Below, one piece after another: positions 45,617 through 53,575 of a stretch of DNA of 64,000 nt. This DNA comes from Saccharopolyspora erythraea (GTDB lineage: Bacteria; Actinomycetota; Actinomycetes; Mycobacteriales; Pseudonocardiaceae): NCBI RefSeq assembly GCF_018141105.1, contig NZ_CP054839.1:2108001-2172000 (forward strand), read 5' to 3'. Under the pieces are notes generated by a model. That model saw only the letters and a program-made list of their open reading frames with translations. It did not search any database and had not been told where the DNA came from. A program made the position numbers and the translations under genes. The stretch's first letter is position 1; every line of letters begins with the position of its first letter.

Positions 45617-45852
45617 GCGTTCGAGGAGATGTAGTTCACCGCATCCCCGACGGTCTTGAGGTTGGCCAGTTCGTCGTCGGGGATCTTGACGCCGAACTTG
45701 TCCTCGGCCTGCACGGCGATCTCGACCATCGACAGCGAGTCGATGTCCAGGTCGTCCACGAAGGACTTGTCGACGGTCACGTCGTCCGCGTCGACACCGG
45801 CGACCTCTTCGACGATGGCGGCCAGACCAGTAGTGATTTCCTCGTTCGACAC
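45613..45852 (-). CDS. acpP: Acyl carrier protein
   Basis: 79 residues, acidic. The phosphopantetheine serine is S39 in DIDSLSMVEI. Carrier of growing acyl chains for FabD, FabH and FabF encoded around it. Spacing to fabH is about 60 bases, and it overlaps fabF by four bases. Confidence 0.97.
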   Translation of the reverse strand: MSNEEITTGLAAIVEEVAGVDADDVTVDKSFVDDLDIDSLSMVEIAVQAEDKFGVKIPDDELANLKTVGDAVNYISSNA

Positions 45853-45914
45853 GGTTGTCGTTCCTTCCTCGGTTGCTGGGATCTCTACCGCGGACGCGCC
45901 GCGGTGGTCGTTGG

Positions 45915-46898
45915 TCAGGGGCAGACCGCGACCTGGCCGGCGTAGGACAACCCCGCCCCGAAGCCGACCAGCAGCATCACGTCCCCGCTGGAGATCTCGC
46001 CCGCCGACCGCATGTGGTCGATGGCGAGCGGGATGGAGGCGGAGGAGGTGTTGCCGGAGTAGACGATGTCACGCGCCAACACGAGGTCGTCACGCGCACC
46101 CTGGCTCTGCAGCTTCCTGGCGATGGCCTCGACGATGCGCAGGTTCGCCTGGTGCGGGACGAGCACGTCCACATCGGACAGCTTCAGCCCGGCCAGCTCC
46201 ACGGCCTGCGTGGCCACCGGCGCGATCTGGGTGGTCGCCCAGCGGAAGACCGCCTGGCCCTCCTGGTAGATGTACTTGCCCTCGCGCAGGTAGATGGTGT
46301 CGGCCAGGTCGCCGGCGCTGCCCAGCGTGGCCGGGCCGATGCCCGGGGTGTCGGCGGGACCGACCACCGCCGCGCCCGCGGCGTCGGCGAAGATGATGCA
46401 GTTGGCGCGGTCCTGCCAGTCGATCCACTCCTGGAACCGCTCCGAGCCGATCACCAGCACGTTGCGCGCCGAACCGGCCTTGACCGCGTCGGCCGCGGCC
46501 GACAGCGCGTAGACGAAGCCCGCGCAGGCGGCGTTGAGGTCGTAGGCGCTCTTGGCCTCGATGCCGATCTGGTCGGAGACCTGGGCGGCCGCGTTGGGGA
46601 TCTGCCCGGGCATCGTGCAGGTGGCCACGATCACCTGGTCCACGTCGGCGGGGGAGAGCCCGGCGTTGGCGATCGCCTTCGAACCGGCCTCCGCGGCCAT
46701 CGAGACCACGGTCTGGTCCTCGTCGCCGAGCCTGCGGCTGATGATGCCGACCCGCTGGCGGATCCACTCGTCGTTGGTGTCGACGATCTTGGCGAGGTCG
46801 TCGTTGGTGACCACCCGATTGCCCTGCGTGCTGCCGAAACCGAGCAGTTTCGTGGCGGGGGGCCCGGCTGCCTGCCGGATCGTCGGCGGGTTGGTCAC
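45915..46898 (-). CDS. fabH: 3-oxoacyl-[ACP] synthase III (FabH)
   Basis: Initiates fatty-acid synthesis by condensing acyl-CoA with malonyl-ACP; in actinomycetes it sets the branched-chain starter. Catalytic Cys125 (LNAACAGFVY), His in PHQANLRI, Asn in SGNTSSAS. 327 residues from GTG 46898, which overlaps the fabD stop (GTGA). Unlike mycobacteria, fabH lies inside the operon, as in Streptomyces. Confidence 0.95.
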   Translation of the reverse strand: MTNPPTIRQAAGPPATKLLGFGSTQGNRVVTNDDLAKIVDTNDEWIRQRVGIISRRLGDEDQTVVSMAAEAGSKAIANAGLSPADVDQVIVATCTMPGQIPNAAAQVSDQIGIEAKSAYDLNAACAGFVYALSAAADAVKAGSARNVLVIGSERFQEWIDWQDRANCIIFADAAGAAVVGPADTPGIGPATLGSAGDLADTIYLREGKYIYQEGQAVFRWATTQIAPVATQAVELAGLKLSDVDVLVPHQANLRIVEAIARKLQSQGARDDLVLARDIVYSGNTSSASIPLAIDHMRSAGEISSGDVMLLVGFGAGLSYAGQVAVCP

Positions 46899-47824
46899 GT
46901 GTCGCTCCCGGAGTCGTCCAGTAGTTGGCCGACCTTGTCCAGATCGGCGGGGGTCTTCAGGGCGATCGCCTTGGTGCCCTTGAGCTCGCGCTTGACCAGC
47001 CCGGACAGCGTGCCAGCCGGCGCCAGCTCCACGGTGGCCGAGACACCGCGCTCGGCCAGGGCCGCCATGCACAGGTCCCAGCGCACCGGGCTGGTCACCT
47101 GGGCGACCAGCCGCCGCATGATGTCGGCGGGTTCGCTGACGCAGGCGCCGTCGGCGTTGGACAGCAGCGGCAGCGACGGCTCCGCGGTCGCGACCTTCTC
47201 GGCGTGCACGCCCAGCGCCTCGCGGGCGCTCTCCATGAACCGGGTGTGGAACGCACCGGCCACCGCCAGCGGGCGCACGCGCGCACCGGCCGGCGGTTCC
47301 TCGGCCAGCGCCTCCAGCGCGGGCAGGCGCCCGGCGGCGACGATCTGGCCGGCGCCGTTGCGGTTGGCCGGGTCGAGCCCGAGCTGCTCCAGGTGCGCGA
47401 CGATCACGTCGGGGTCGCCGCCCAGCACGGCGGTCATACCGGTCGGCTCCAGGCCGCAGGCCGCGGCCATCTCGCGGCCGCGCACCGCGGCGAGCGCCAC
47501 GGCGTCGTCGAAGCTGAGGGTGCCGACGACGGCGGCGGCGGCGAGTTCACCGACGGAGTGCCCGGCCACCGTGCTGCCTGCGGGGATGCTCACCCGCTTG
47601 CCGAGCTCGGTGGCCGCGACCAGGGACAGCGCGACGACCAGCGGCTGGGTGACGGCGGTGTCCTTGATCTCGTCGGCGTCGGCGGTGGTGCCCAGCCGGA
47701 TCAGGTCCAGGCCGACGATCTCGGACCAGGACGCGAGGGTCTCCTCGACGCCGTCGAGTTCGAGCCACGGACTGAGCATCCCGGGGGCCTGGGACCCCTG
47801 GCCGGGGGCGAGCAGCGCGATCAC
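46895..47824 (-). CDS. fabD: Malonyl-CoA:ACP transacylase (FabD)
   Basis: Loads malonate onto ACP. The nucleophile elbow GHSVGE (Ser) and AGAFHT (His) are present, with GQGSQ at the N-terminus. 309 residues from GTG 47824. First gene of the FAS-II operon; 367 bases separate it from the regulator gene. Confidence 0.95.
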   Translation of the reverse strand: MIALLAPGQGSQAPGMLSPWLELDGVEETLASWSEIVGLDLIRLGTTADADEIKDTAVTQPLVVALSLVAATELGKRVSIPAGSTVAGHSVGELAAAAVVGTLSFDDAVALAAVRGREMAAACGLEPTGMTAVLGGDPDVIVAHLEQLGLDPANRNGAGQIVAAGRLPALEALAEEPPAGARVRPLAVAGAFHTRFMESAREALGVHAEKVATAEPSLPLLSNADGACVSEPADIMRRLVAQVTSPVRWDLCMAALAERGVSATVELAPAGTLSGLVKRELKGTKAIALKTPADLDKVGQLLDDSGSDT

Positions 47825-47891
47825 TCTTGCTACTGAACACGCCCGGGGGTGCTCCCCGTGATGTCGACAGGGACGAAGTCCGGCGACCAAA

Positions 47892-47910
47892 GTTGTGGAG
47901 CATCTACAAC
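47892..47910. promoter_or_regulatory. Candidate FasR/MabR operator upstream of fabD
   Basis: Inverted repeat GTTGTGG-N5-CTACAAC, about 68 bases ahead of the fabD start. Mycobacterial MabR sites are TTTTGT/ACAAAA-type dyads; this shares the TTGT...ACAA core and spacing class. The wider gap (47825-48191) holds no gene. Confidence 0.4.
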
Positions 47911-48191
47911 CGGGCTGGTGGTGGGTCATGCTGCCGAGCGGAAACATTGTCGATCGTGACTGTCCGGTGACCATTCGATGCGTGCCGCTACCGGGCAGTA
48001 GGACTGAGTTTCACCTGGTTGTGCCATGGTCGGGACGCAGCGTGACGGCTCAACGCGTTCTGCCGGAAGCCGTCCCGCCGACTGCTCCCGTTGCCGGGCG
48101 GCCGTTCGGCCCGAGCGGCGGCGCGGGTGCCGCGCCGAGGCGCCCTTGCGATCAGTGCGCCGGAACGGCAGGGGCGCTCGGCCGCCTCTGG

Positions 48192-49394
48192 TCACCAGAG
48201 CCCGTGCGCCTTGGCCAGCCGGCCCACCGCCAGGCCGACGCGCAGCACGTGCGCGTCGCGCGGGTTCGACGGGGTGCGGCCGGTCAGCTCGGCCGCCCTG
48301 CGCAGCCGGTACCGCACCGTGTTGGGGTGGACGTAGAGCTGGCGGGCGCAGTTCTCCAGCACGCCGCCGACCTCCAGGTAGGTGTCGACGGTCTCCATCA
48401 GCGCGCCGCCCGCGTCGACCAGCGGCAGCACGATCCGTTCGACGAGCTGCCGCTCGGCCTCCGGGTCGCCTGCCAGTGCCCGCTCCGGCAGCAGGTCCGC
48501 GGAGGCCACCGGCCGCGGCGCGGTCGGCCACGCCACCACCGCGCGCAGCGCCGACATCGCGTCCGAGGCCGACCGGTGCGCCTCGGCCAGGCTCGGCACC
48601 GTCGGGCCGACGACCACCGGTCCCTCGTCGAACGCCTCGGCCAGCCGCGACGCGGCCTCGTTCTCGGTGCGGTCGTCGGCCGGGCCGCCGAAGACCACGA
48701 CGAGCCGCGTCCCCTGCACGCCCAGCAGCACCGGCCGCCCGACGCGGGCGGCGCGGCTGCGGACCTGGTAGACGATCGTCGGCGGATCGTCCGACGGAGC
48801 GGTGCCGACCAGGACCGTCGCCTCCGACGAGGGTTCCCACCCGAGCGCGGCGGCGCGGGAGAGCAGCGACTCCTCGGCGTCGCCGCGGACGATGCCGTCG
48901 ACGACCAGCGCCTCCAGCCGCGCGTCCCAGGCACCGCGTGCCTCGGCCGCCGCCGCGTAGGAGGTCGCGGCGGCGAAGGCGATCTCGCGGGTGTAGCGCA
49001 GGATCCACTCGCGCAGCAGCGTGCGCTCGTCCGGTTCGTCGGCCAGCTCGGGCAGCTGCTGCTCGAAGACGTCGATGGCGGCGCGCACCAGCTCCAGCGT
49101 CTGCCGGAGGCTGACCCAGCGGGAGAGGTCGCGCGGAGCGGAGCGGAACGCCTCGGCGGTCAGCCGGATCGCCTCGGTGGGGTCCTGCAGCCACGCCACG
49201 AAGTTGGACACGCCGGTCTGGGTGACCAGCAGCACGCTCGCGCGCTGGTCGGCGGGCATCCGGCGGAACCACGGCAACCGCTGTTCCATCGCGCTGATGC
49301 TGGCGGTCGCCAGCCCGCCGGAGGCCCGCTCGAGTCGGCGAAGCGTGGCGGCTGAGACCTCACGTGGTCCATCACCTGCGCGTTCGGTAGCCAT
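48192..49394 (-). CDS. fasR: PucR-family regulator of fatty-acid synthesis (FasR/MabR type)
   Basis: 400 residues. Central GGDEF-like region, then a C-terminal PucR helix-turn-helix: YLEVGGVLENCARQLYVHPNTVRYRLRRAAEL. Genes at this position, upstream of fabD, are FasR in Streptomyces and MabR (Rv2242) in mycobacteria, which control the FAS-II operon in response to acyl-CoA. Assignment is from domain type and synteny. Confidence 0.85.
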   Translation of the reverse strand: MATERAGDGPREVSAATLRRLERASGGLATASISAMEQRLPWFRRMPADQRASVLLVTQTGVSNFVAWLQDPTEAIRLTAEAFRSAPRDLSRWVSLRQTLELVRAAIDVFEQQLPELADEPDERTLLREWILRYTREIAFAAATSYAAAAEARGAWDARLEALVVDGIVRGDAEESLLSRAAALGWEPSSEATVLVGTAPSDDPPTIVYQVRSRAARVGRPVLLGVQGTRLVVVFGGPADDRTENEAASRLAEAFDEGPVVVGPTVPSLAEAHRSASDAMSALRAVVAWPTAPRPVASADLLPERALAGDPEAERQLVERIVLPLVDAGGALMETVDTYLEVGGVLENCARQLYVHPNTVRYRLRRAAELTGRTPSNPRDAHVLRVGLAVGRLAKAHGLW

Positions 49395-49735
49395 GGTTCC
49401 AGAATCGCACGCGGCCTGATCGCGATCGGGCGGGGAGCGGTCGGAGTCGGTGCCAGGTCACATCGGCGCCTGACCGGGCCGGCTTGGATGCGCGGCGAAT
49501 TCGCCACGAAGGGTGATTGCGACACCGGCGGAATGCGTCCGGAATGGAGTCGAAGAGGACGAAAACGCGGTGCGGAATTCATGACGGCCGCACCGGTTTT
49601 CACCGAGTTCGGCTTCTGGATCAATTCCGCGGAACTCGATCGGGCGGTTACCGCTGTTTTCACGCGGTTGGCCGTGGTTGCCCGTTCGGCACCGGGAGAC
49701 GATGGGGCGACGCCTACGGCAGGGAGTGATCAGCC
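49395..49735. other. Intergenic region between regulator and amidase
   Basis: 341 bases with lower GC in 49540-49670. A plus-strand frame (49488-49739) overlaps the amidase start and lacks a ribosome site, so I do not call it. Contains the divergent promoters. Confidence 0.35.
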
Positions 49736-50692
49736 GTGACATTGCCTCTGGAATGGCTTGCGGACGTGCTCAGGGCGGCCGGCCTGCAGGTCGTCGAGAC
49801 GCCCGGGTGGAAGGAGCGGACCGCGACGTCCGGTCCGCAGCCGAGCCCGGTGGGAGTGCTCGAACACCACACCGCCACCCCCGCGTCCTACGAGAACCCG
49901 GCACCGAGCGTGCAGCTGTGCATCGACGGCAGGCCGGACCTGCGGGGCCCGCTGTGCCACGGCCTGATCGGCTTCGACGGCGTCGTGCACCTGATCGCCG
50001 CGGGCCGCGCCAACCACGCGGGCCAGGCGAAGGCGTCCGGCCCCAACCCGGCGGGCGACGGCAACTTCCTCTACGTCGGTTTCGAGTGGGACTACCAAGG
50101 TGTCGAGCAGGGGCCGAGCCCCGAGCAGTACGACGCGGCGCTGACTGCGACCTCGGCCGTGCTGGCCCACATCGGCCGCCCCGCCGAGGCCGCGCGCGGC
50201 CACAAGGAGACCAGCGTGACCGGCAAGATCGACCCCGGTCACGTCGACATGGACCGGTTCCGCGCGGATCTGTCGGGCAGGAAGAACCACGACGGACCGG
50301 GGAGGCCCGGACAGCCGGTGGCCCCCGCGCCGCCGCCGCCGGAACAGCCAGTGGGGTCCGAGCAGGAGGCGATCCTGCGCCGGATCGAGAGCGAGCTGCT
50401 GGGGCCCAGAGGCCCCAAGGGAGAGATCGTGGGCTGGGACACCGATCTCGGTCCGCGCACGCTCGTGGCGATGCTCGTGGAGCTGGTCAACGGGCTCCTC
50501 GGCCCGCAGCGCGGCGGGCAGGCCGCGGTCCAGGTGCCGCAGCAGCGGTCGATGGACGCCGAAGCGATCAGGGCGGCCTTCCAGGCGCTGCCGCCGGACC
50601 AGGCGGCTCCGCTGCTCGCCGAACTGGTGCGCATCCAGCAGGCACGTCAGCTCCCGCCGGAGCAGCAGGCGCAGGCGGCCCAGCAGAGCTAG
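49736..50692 (+). CDS. N-acetylmuramoyl-L-alanine amidase, phage-lysin-like
   Basis: 318 residues. Amidase_2 fold with zinc ligands in VGVLEHHTATPA (His), HLIAAGRANHAG and DPGHVDMDRF. It cleaves the bond between MurNAc and the stem peptide. There is no signal peptide, and a Pro-rich linker leads to a C-terminal region of unknown type (about 230-318), the build of a phage endolysin. No phage genes are nearby, so it is probably a domesticated lysin or a toxin-like effector. GTG start. Confidence 0.85.
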   Translation: MTLPLEWLADVLRAAGLQVVETPGWKERTATSGPQPSPVGVLEHHTATPASYENPAPSVQLCIDGRPDLRGPLCHGLIGFDGVVHLIAAGRANHAGQAKASGPNPAGDGNFLYVGFEWDYQGVEQGPSPEQYDAALTATSAVLAHIGRPAEAARGHKETSVTGKIDPGHVDMDRFRADLSGRKNHDGPGRPGQPVAPAPPPPEQPVGSEQEAILRRIESELLGPRGPKGEIVGWDTDLGPRTLVAMLVELVNGLLGPQRGGQAAVQVPQQRSMDAEAIRAAFQALPPDQAAPLLAELVRIQQARQLPPEQQAQAAQQS

Positions 50693-50704
50693 TGAGTTCC
50701 GCGG

Positions 50705-50941
50705 TCAGCGGCGGGGTGCGGCGGCCCGCCGCTGCTCCCGCTCCTCGCGTAACCGTTGCAGCCGCTTGACCAGGGTCGGCTGCTGCGCGAGCGCCTCCGG
50801 CCGGTCGAGCAGGCGGTTGAGCCGCTGGTAGTAGCGGGTCGGGGAGATCCCGAAGCGCTCCTGGATGACCCGTTCCTTGTTGCCGGCGTGGTGCCACCAC
50901 TCGTTCTCGAAGGCGAGGATGGCGTGGTCGGTGTCGTTCAC
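50705..50941 (-). CDS. DUF3263 family protein
   Basis: 78 residues: ILAFENEWWHHAGNKERVIQ, then RFGISPTRYYQRLNRLLDRPEAL and a basic tail. The middle reads as a helix-turn-helix, so it may bind DNA; this is a small actinobacterial family of unknown function. Convergent with the amidase. Confidence 0.85.
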   Translation of the reverse strand: MNDTDHAILAFENEWWHHAGNKERVIQERFGISPTRYYQRLNRLLDRPEALAQQPTLVKRLQRLREEREQRRAAAPRR

Positions 50942-51104
50942 CCGGCGGTCCCCCTCGCGTCGATCTTCGGCCAGGCCGAGTTTACCCGCGTGCGCACTGC
51001 TGTTCGATCGGCTGATCGGAGACCTTCGCTACCTGTGATCCACCGCACTGCCGGATGCCGGAACAAGGTCACCAGCGCAAGATGTTCACACGAGTACGAA
51101 ACGT

Positions 51105-51243
51105 CGTGCGCTCCGGGGCTCGGTGCAATTCCGAACCGGCGGTGAAAGTCCGCGAACCGGCGCCGTTCCGCGCAGGAACGGCCCGGCCGATCCGGTGGAA
51201 CTCCGGAACCGACGGTGACAGTCCGGATGGGAGGCAGCGCACG
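51105..51243 (+). ncRNA. FMN riboswitch (RFN element)
   Basis: The conserved RFN blocks are present: GGTGCAATTCCGAACCGGCG then GTGAAAGTCCGCG, and GGTGGAACTCCGGAACCGAC then GTGACAGTCCGGATGGGAGG. The outer P1 stem pairs 51105-51112 with 51236-51243 (8 bp perfect). It binds FMN and shuts off the downstream gene. About 105 bases lie between it and the transporter start. Confidence 0.92.
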
Positions 51244-51312
51244 GGTGCCGGAAGCCGCCGTGGCGCGCCCTGCGCACGGCCCCCTCCGCGTTCCCGTCGG
51301 CCGCGCTCGCCG

Positions 51313-51338
51313 CCCGCCCGGTGGTCATGACCGGCGGG
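51313..51338 (+). promoter_or_regulatory. Candidate ribosome-site sequestering hairpin
   Basis: Imperfect stem (51313-51322 / 51330-51338, one bulge) pairs with the upstream part of the GGGAGGA ribosome site at 51336-51342. This would let the FMN riboswitch control translation rather than transcription. Confidence 0.45.
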
Positions 51339-51348
51339 AGGAGTGGGC

Positions 51349-51996
51349 GTGCAGAACATCGCGGAGTGGGTGCTCGGCAACGGGATCACCGTGCTCGGCC
51401 AGCAGATCTCCTGGGCCGAACTGGTGGGGCAGCTCTGCGCTCTGGCCGTTGTCTTCCTCGCGCAGCGGCGCACCCTGGCCACCTGGCCGGTCCAGGTGTC
51501 GGCCACGGTGCTGCTGTTCGCGGTCTACGCCAGCGCCCAGCTCGGCGGCCTGGCCATCCGGCAGGTGATGATCCTGCTGATCTCCGTCTACGGCTGGTGG
51601 GCCTGGAGCCGGCGCACCGACCCGGTCTACGGCGTCGTCGTGCGCAAGGCGCGCGCGTCGGAGCGGCTGGCGCTGCTGGCGGCGCTGCTGGTAGGCACGG
51701 CGGCGTTCGCCCTGCTGCTGACCGAGCTCGACGCGTCGTGGGCGCCGTGGCCCGACGCCTGGATCTTCGTCGGCACGCTGGTCGCCTTCTGGGCGCAGGG
51801 CCGCGGGCTGGTCGAGTTCTGGCTGGTGTGGCTGGCCGTCGACGCCGTCGGCGTGCCGCTGCAGATCGCCTCCGGGCTCTGGTTCAGCGCCGCGATCTAC
51901 GTGGTGTTCGCCGCGCTGGTGATCCACGGCTGGTGGAGCTGGAACCGCACCGCCCGAAGGCAGCGAGCGCACCGGCCCGCCGCGGTCAAGCCTTGA
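51349..51996 (+). CDS. ribM: PnuC-family riboflavin transporter (RibM/PnuX type)
   Basis: About 215 residues with seven predicted helices and Trp-rich loops (SVYGWWAWSRR, IHGWWSWNRT) typical of PnuC. Actinobacterial PnuC proteins under FMN riboswitches (PnuX/RibM) import riboflavin or FMN, not nicotinamide riboside. GTG 51349 is favoured by the 6-base gap to GGGAGGA; GTG 51343 would be too close. Confidence 0.9.
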   Translation: MQNIAEWVLGNGITVLGQQISWAELVGQLCALAVVFLAQRRTLATWPVQVSATVLLFAVYASAQLGGLAIRQVMILLISVYGWWAWSRRTDPVYGVVVRKARASERLALLAALLVGTAAFALLLTELDASWAPWPDAWIFVGTLVAFWAQGRGLVEFWLVWLAVDAVGVPLQIASGLWFSAAIYVVFAALVIHGWWSWNRTARRQRAHRPAAVKP

Positions 51997-52051
51997 CTTG
52001 CCCCGGACCCCCTGGTGGATTCGGATGATCGAACACGAAAGGGGTCCGGCC

Positions 52052-53305
52052 ATGGTCCGTCGGTTCCGCTGGGTCGCCGTCGCCGCGCTGTGCACAGCGC
52101 TGGTGGCGCCGGCGCCCGCGATCGCAGAGGTTGCACCGAGCACTGGGTTCGAGGATTCGCGCGGCGCGCGGTGGACGACTCCCGAGGAGGAAGCCGCCTT
52201 CCTGGCCGAGGTCGACCGGGCGCAACCCGACGTCGCGGTCGAGACGATCGGCGCCAGCGTCCAGGACCGGCCGCTGCGGCTGGCCCGCGTCGGATCGGGC
52301 CGGTCGAAGGTGCTGTTCGTCTGCTCGCAGCACGGCGACGAGCCGGCGGGACGCGAGGGGTGCCTGAGCACCATCCGCGACCTCGGCTACTCGCAGGACG
52401 AGCGCGTGCAGCGCTTCCTGCGCTCCACGACGGTCCTGTTCATGCCCAACGCCAACCCCGACGGGCACGTGGCGAACACCCGCGAGAACGCCGACGGCAT
52501 CGACATCAACCGCGACCACCTCGCGCTGGCCTCACCCGAGGCCCGGGCCGTCGCGCGGGTCATGCGCGACGAGCGTCCCGCCGTCGTGCACGACCTGCAC
52601 GAGTTCGGCGCGCAACCGCCGTACTACGTCAAGGACTTCCTCGCGCTTTGGCCGCGCAACCTCAACGCCGGCGCGCAGGTGCGCTCGGAGTCCGAGCGGC
52701 TGTCGGAGCGCTACGTCCGGCCCGCGGTGGAGGAAACCGGCCTCTCGACCGGCGTGTACGGGATCTGGACCGACCCCGAGACCGGCGAGCCGATCAAGCA
52801 GGTCGCAGGCGACGGGCAGGAACGCATCCTGCGCAACACCGTCGGCGTGAAGAACGCGGTCGGCCTGCTCGTGGAGAGTCGCGTCGAGCCGCTGGCGGGC
52901 GAGGACGCGGCGACCAACAACCGGCGGCGCGTCGGCTCGCACCTCACCTCGGTGCAGGCGACCCTGCGGATGTTCACCGAACGCCGCGACCAGATCGAGT
53001 CGGCCATCAGCAAGGCCAGCCTGGATGGCCTGGCGAACCGGGGACCGCTCTATTTCGGCGGTGCCGACAACGAGCCGCCCGCGCCCGAGGACGTCGAGAA
53101 GTCCCCGGCCTGCGCCTACCGGCTCACCGTTGAGCAGGCCGCGCGCTTCGGCGAGGTCCTCGACCTGCACGGCGTGCACAGCATCCCGGCGGGCGAGGGC
53201 CGCATCGTGCCGATGAACCAGCCCGCGCGCTCCCTGGCCGCGCTGCTGCTCGACGCCCGCGGCGAATACCGCCTGACCGAGGCGGAACCGGTCGCCTGCC
53301 GCTGA
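52052..53305 (+). CDS. Secreted M14-family zinc carboxypeptidase
   Basis: 417 residues. Signal peptide at residues 1-28 (VAVAALCTALVAPAPAIA, cleavage after AIA). Zinc ligands HxxE in CSQHGDEPAGREG, and the third ligand in HDLHEFG. A catalytic Glu in LLVESRVEP is in place for M14 enzymes. The C-terminal about 90 residues are extra. Exported peptidase or amidase of peptides or cell-wall stems. ATG 52052 because the signal peptide starts there. Confidence 0.88.
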   Translation: MVRRFRWVAVAALCTALVAPAPAIAEVAPSTGFEDSRGARWTTPEEEAAFLAEVDRAQPDVAVETIGASVQDRPLRLARVGSGRSKVLFVCSQHGDEPAGREGCLSTIRDLGYSQDERVQRFLRSTTVLFMPNANPDGHVANTRENADGIDINRDHLALASPEARAVARVMRDERPAVVHDLHEFGAQPPYYVKDFLALWPRNLNAGAQVRSESERLSERYVRPAVEETGLSTGVYGIWTDPETGEPIKQVAGDGQERILRNTVGVKNAVGLLVESRVEPLAGEDAATNNRRRVGSHLTSVQATLRMFTERRDQIESAISKASLDGLANRGPLYFGGADNEPPAPEDVEKSPACAYRLTVEQAARFGEVLDLHGVHSIPAGEGRIVPMNQPARSLAALLLDARGEYRLTEAEPVACR

Positions 53306-53319
53306 CCCACGCCACCAGC

Positions 53320-53357
53320 CCGTTCGCCCGCCCTGCCGACGTGGGGCGGGCGAACGG
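53320..53357 (+). terminator. Terminator after the M14 peptidase
   Basis: 14-bp inverted repeat (53320-53333 / 53344-53357) with a 10-base loop, followed by CTTT. Confidence 0.75.
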
Positions 53358-53438
53358 CTTTCCGGCGGAGCCGCCTGGTGCTGCGCTGCCGGGCGGCTCG
53401 TCGGGTTGCCGCCCGGCGGTCCACCAGCCCCGAAAGCA

Positions 53439-53474
53439 ACGGTGCCCGACACGCCGGAGCGTGTCGGGCACCGT
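53439..53474. terminator. Second hairpin, terminator for aceE
   Basis: 16-bp inverted repeat (53439-53454 / 53459-53474) with a 4-base loop, about 100 bases past the aceE stop on the minus strand. Together with the hairpin at 53320 it insulates the two convergent genes. Confidence 0.7.
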
Positions 53475-53575
53475 GAACTCGAGCCCTGACCTCAGGGGCG
53501 CCAAGGCCGCCGCAGCGTCCGCATGGCCGTCCTCAGCGCCGTCCGCAGGTCGTCCTCATGGCCGCCGCGGCGTCG

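Noticed and set aside
49488-49739. Short plus-strand frame before the amidase
   Set aside because: No ribosome site, mixed codon bias, overlaps the start of the amidase gene.
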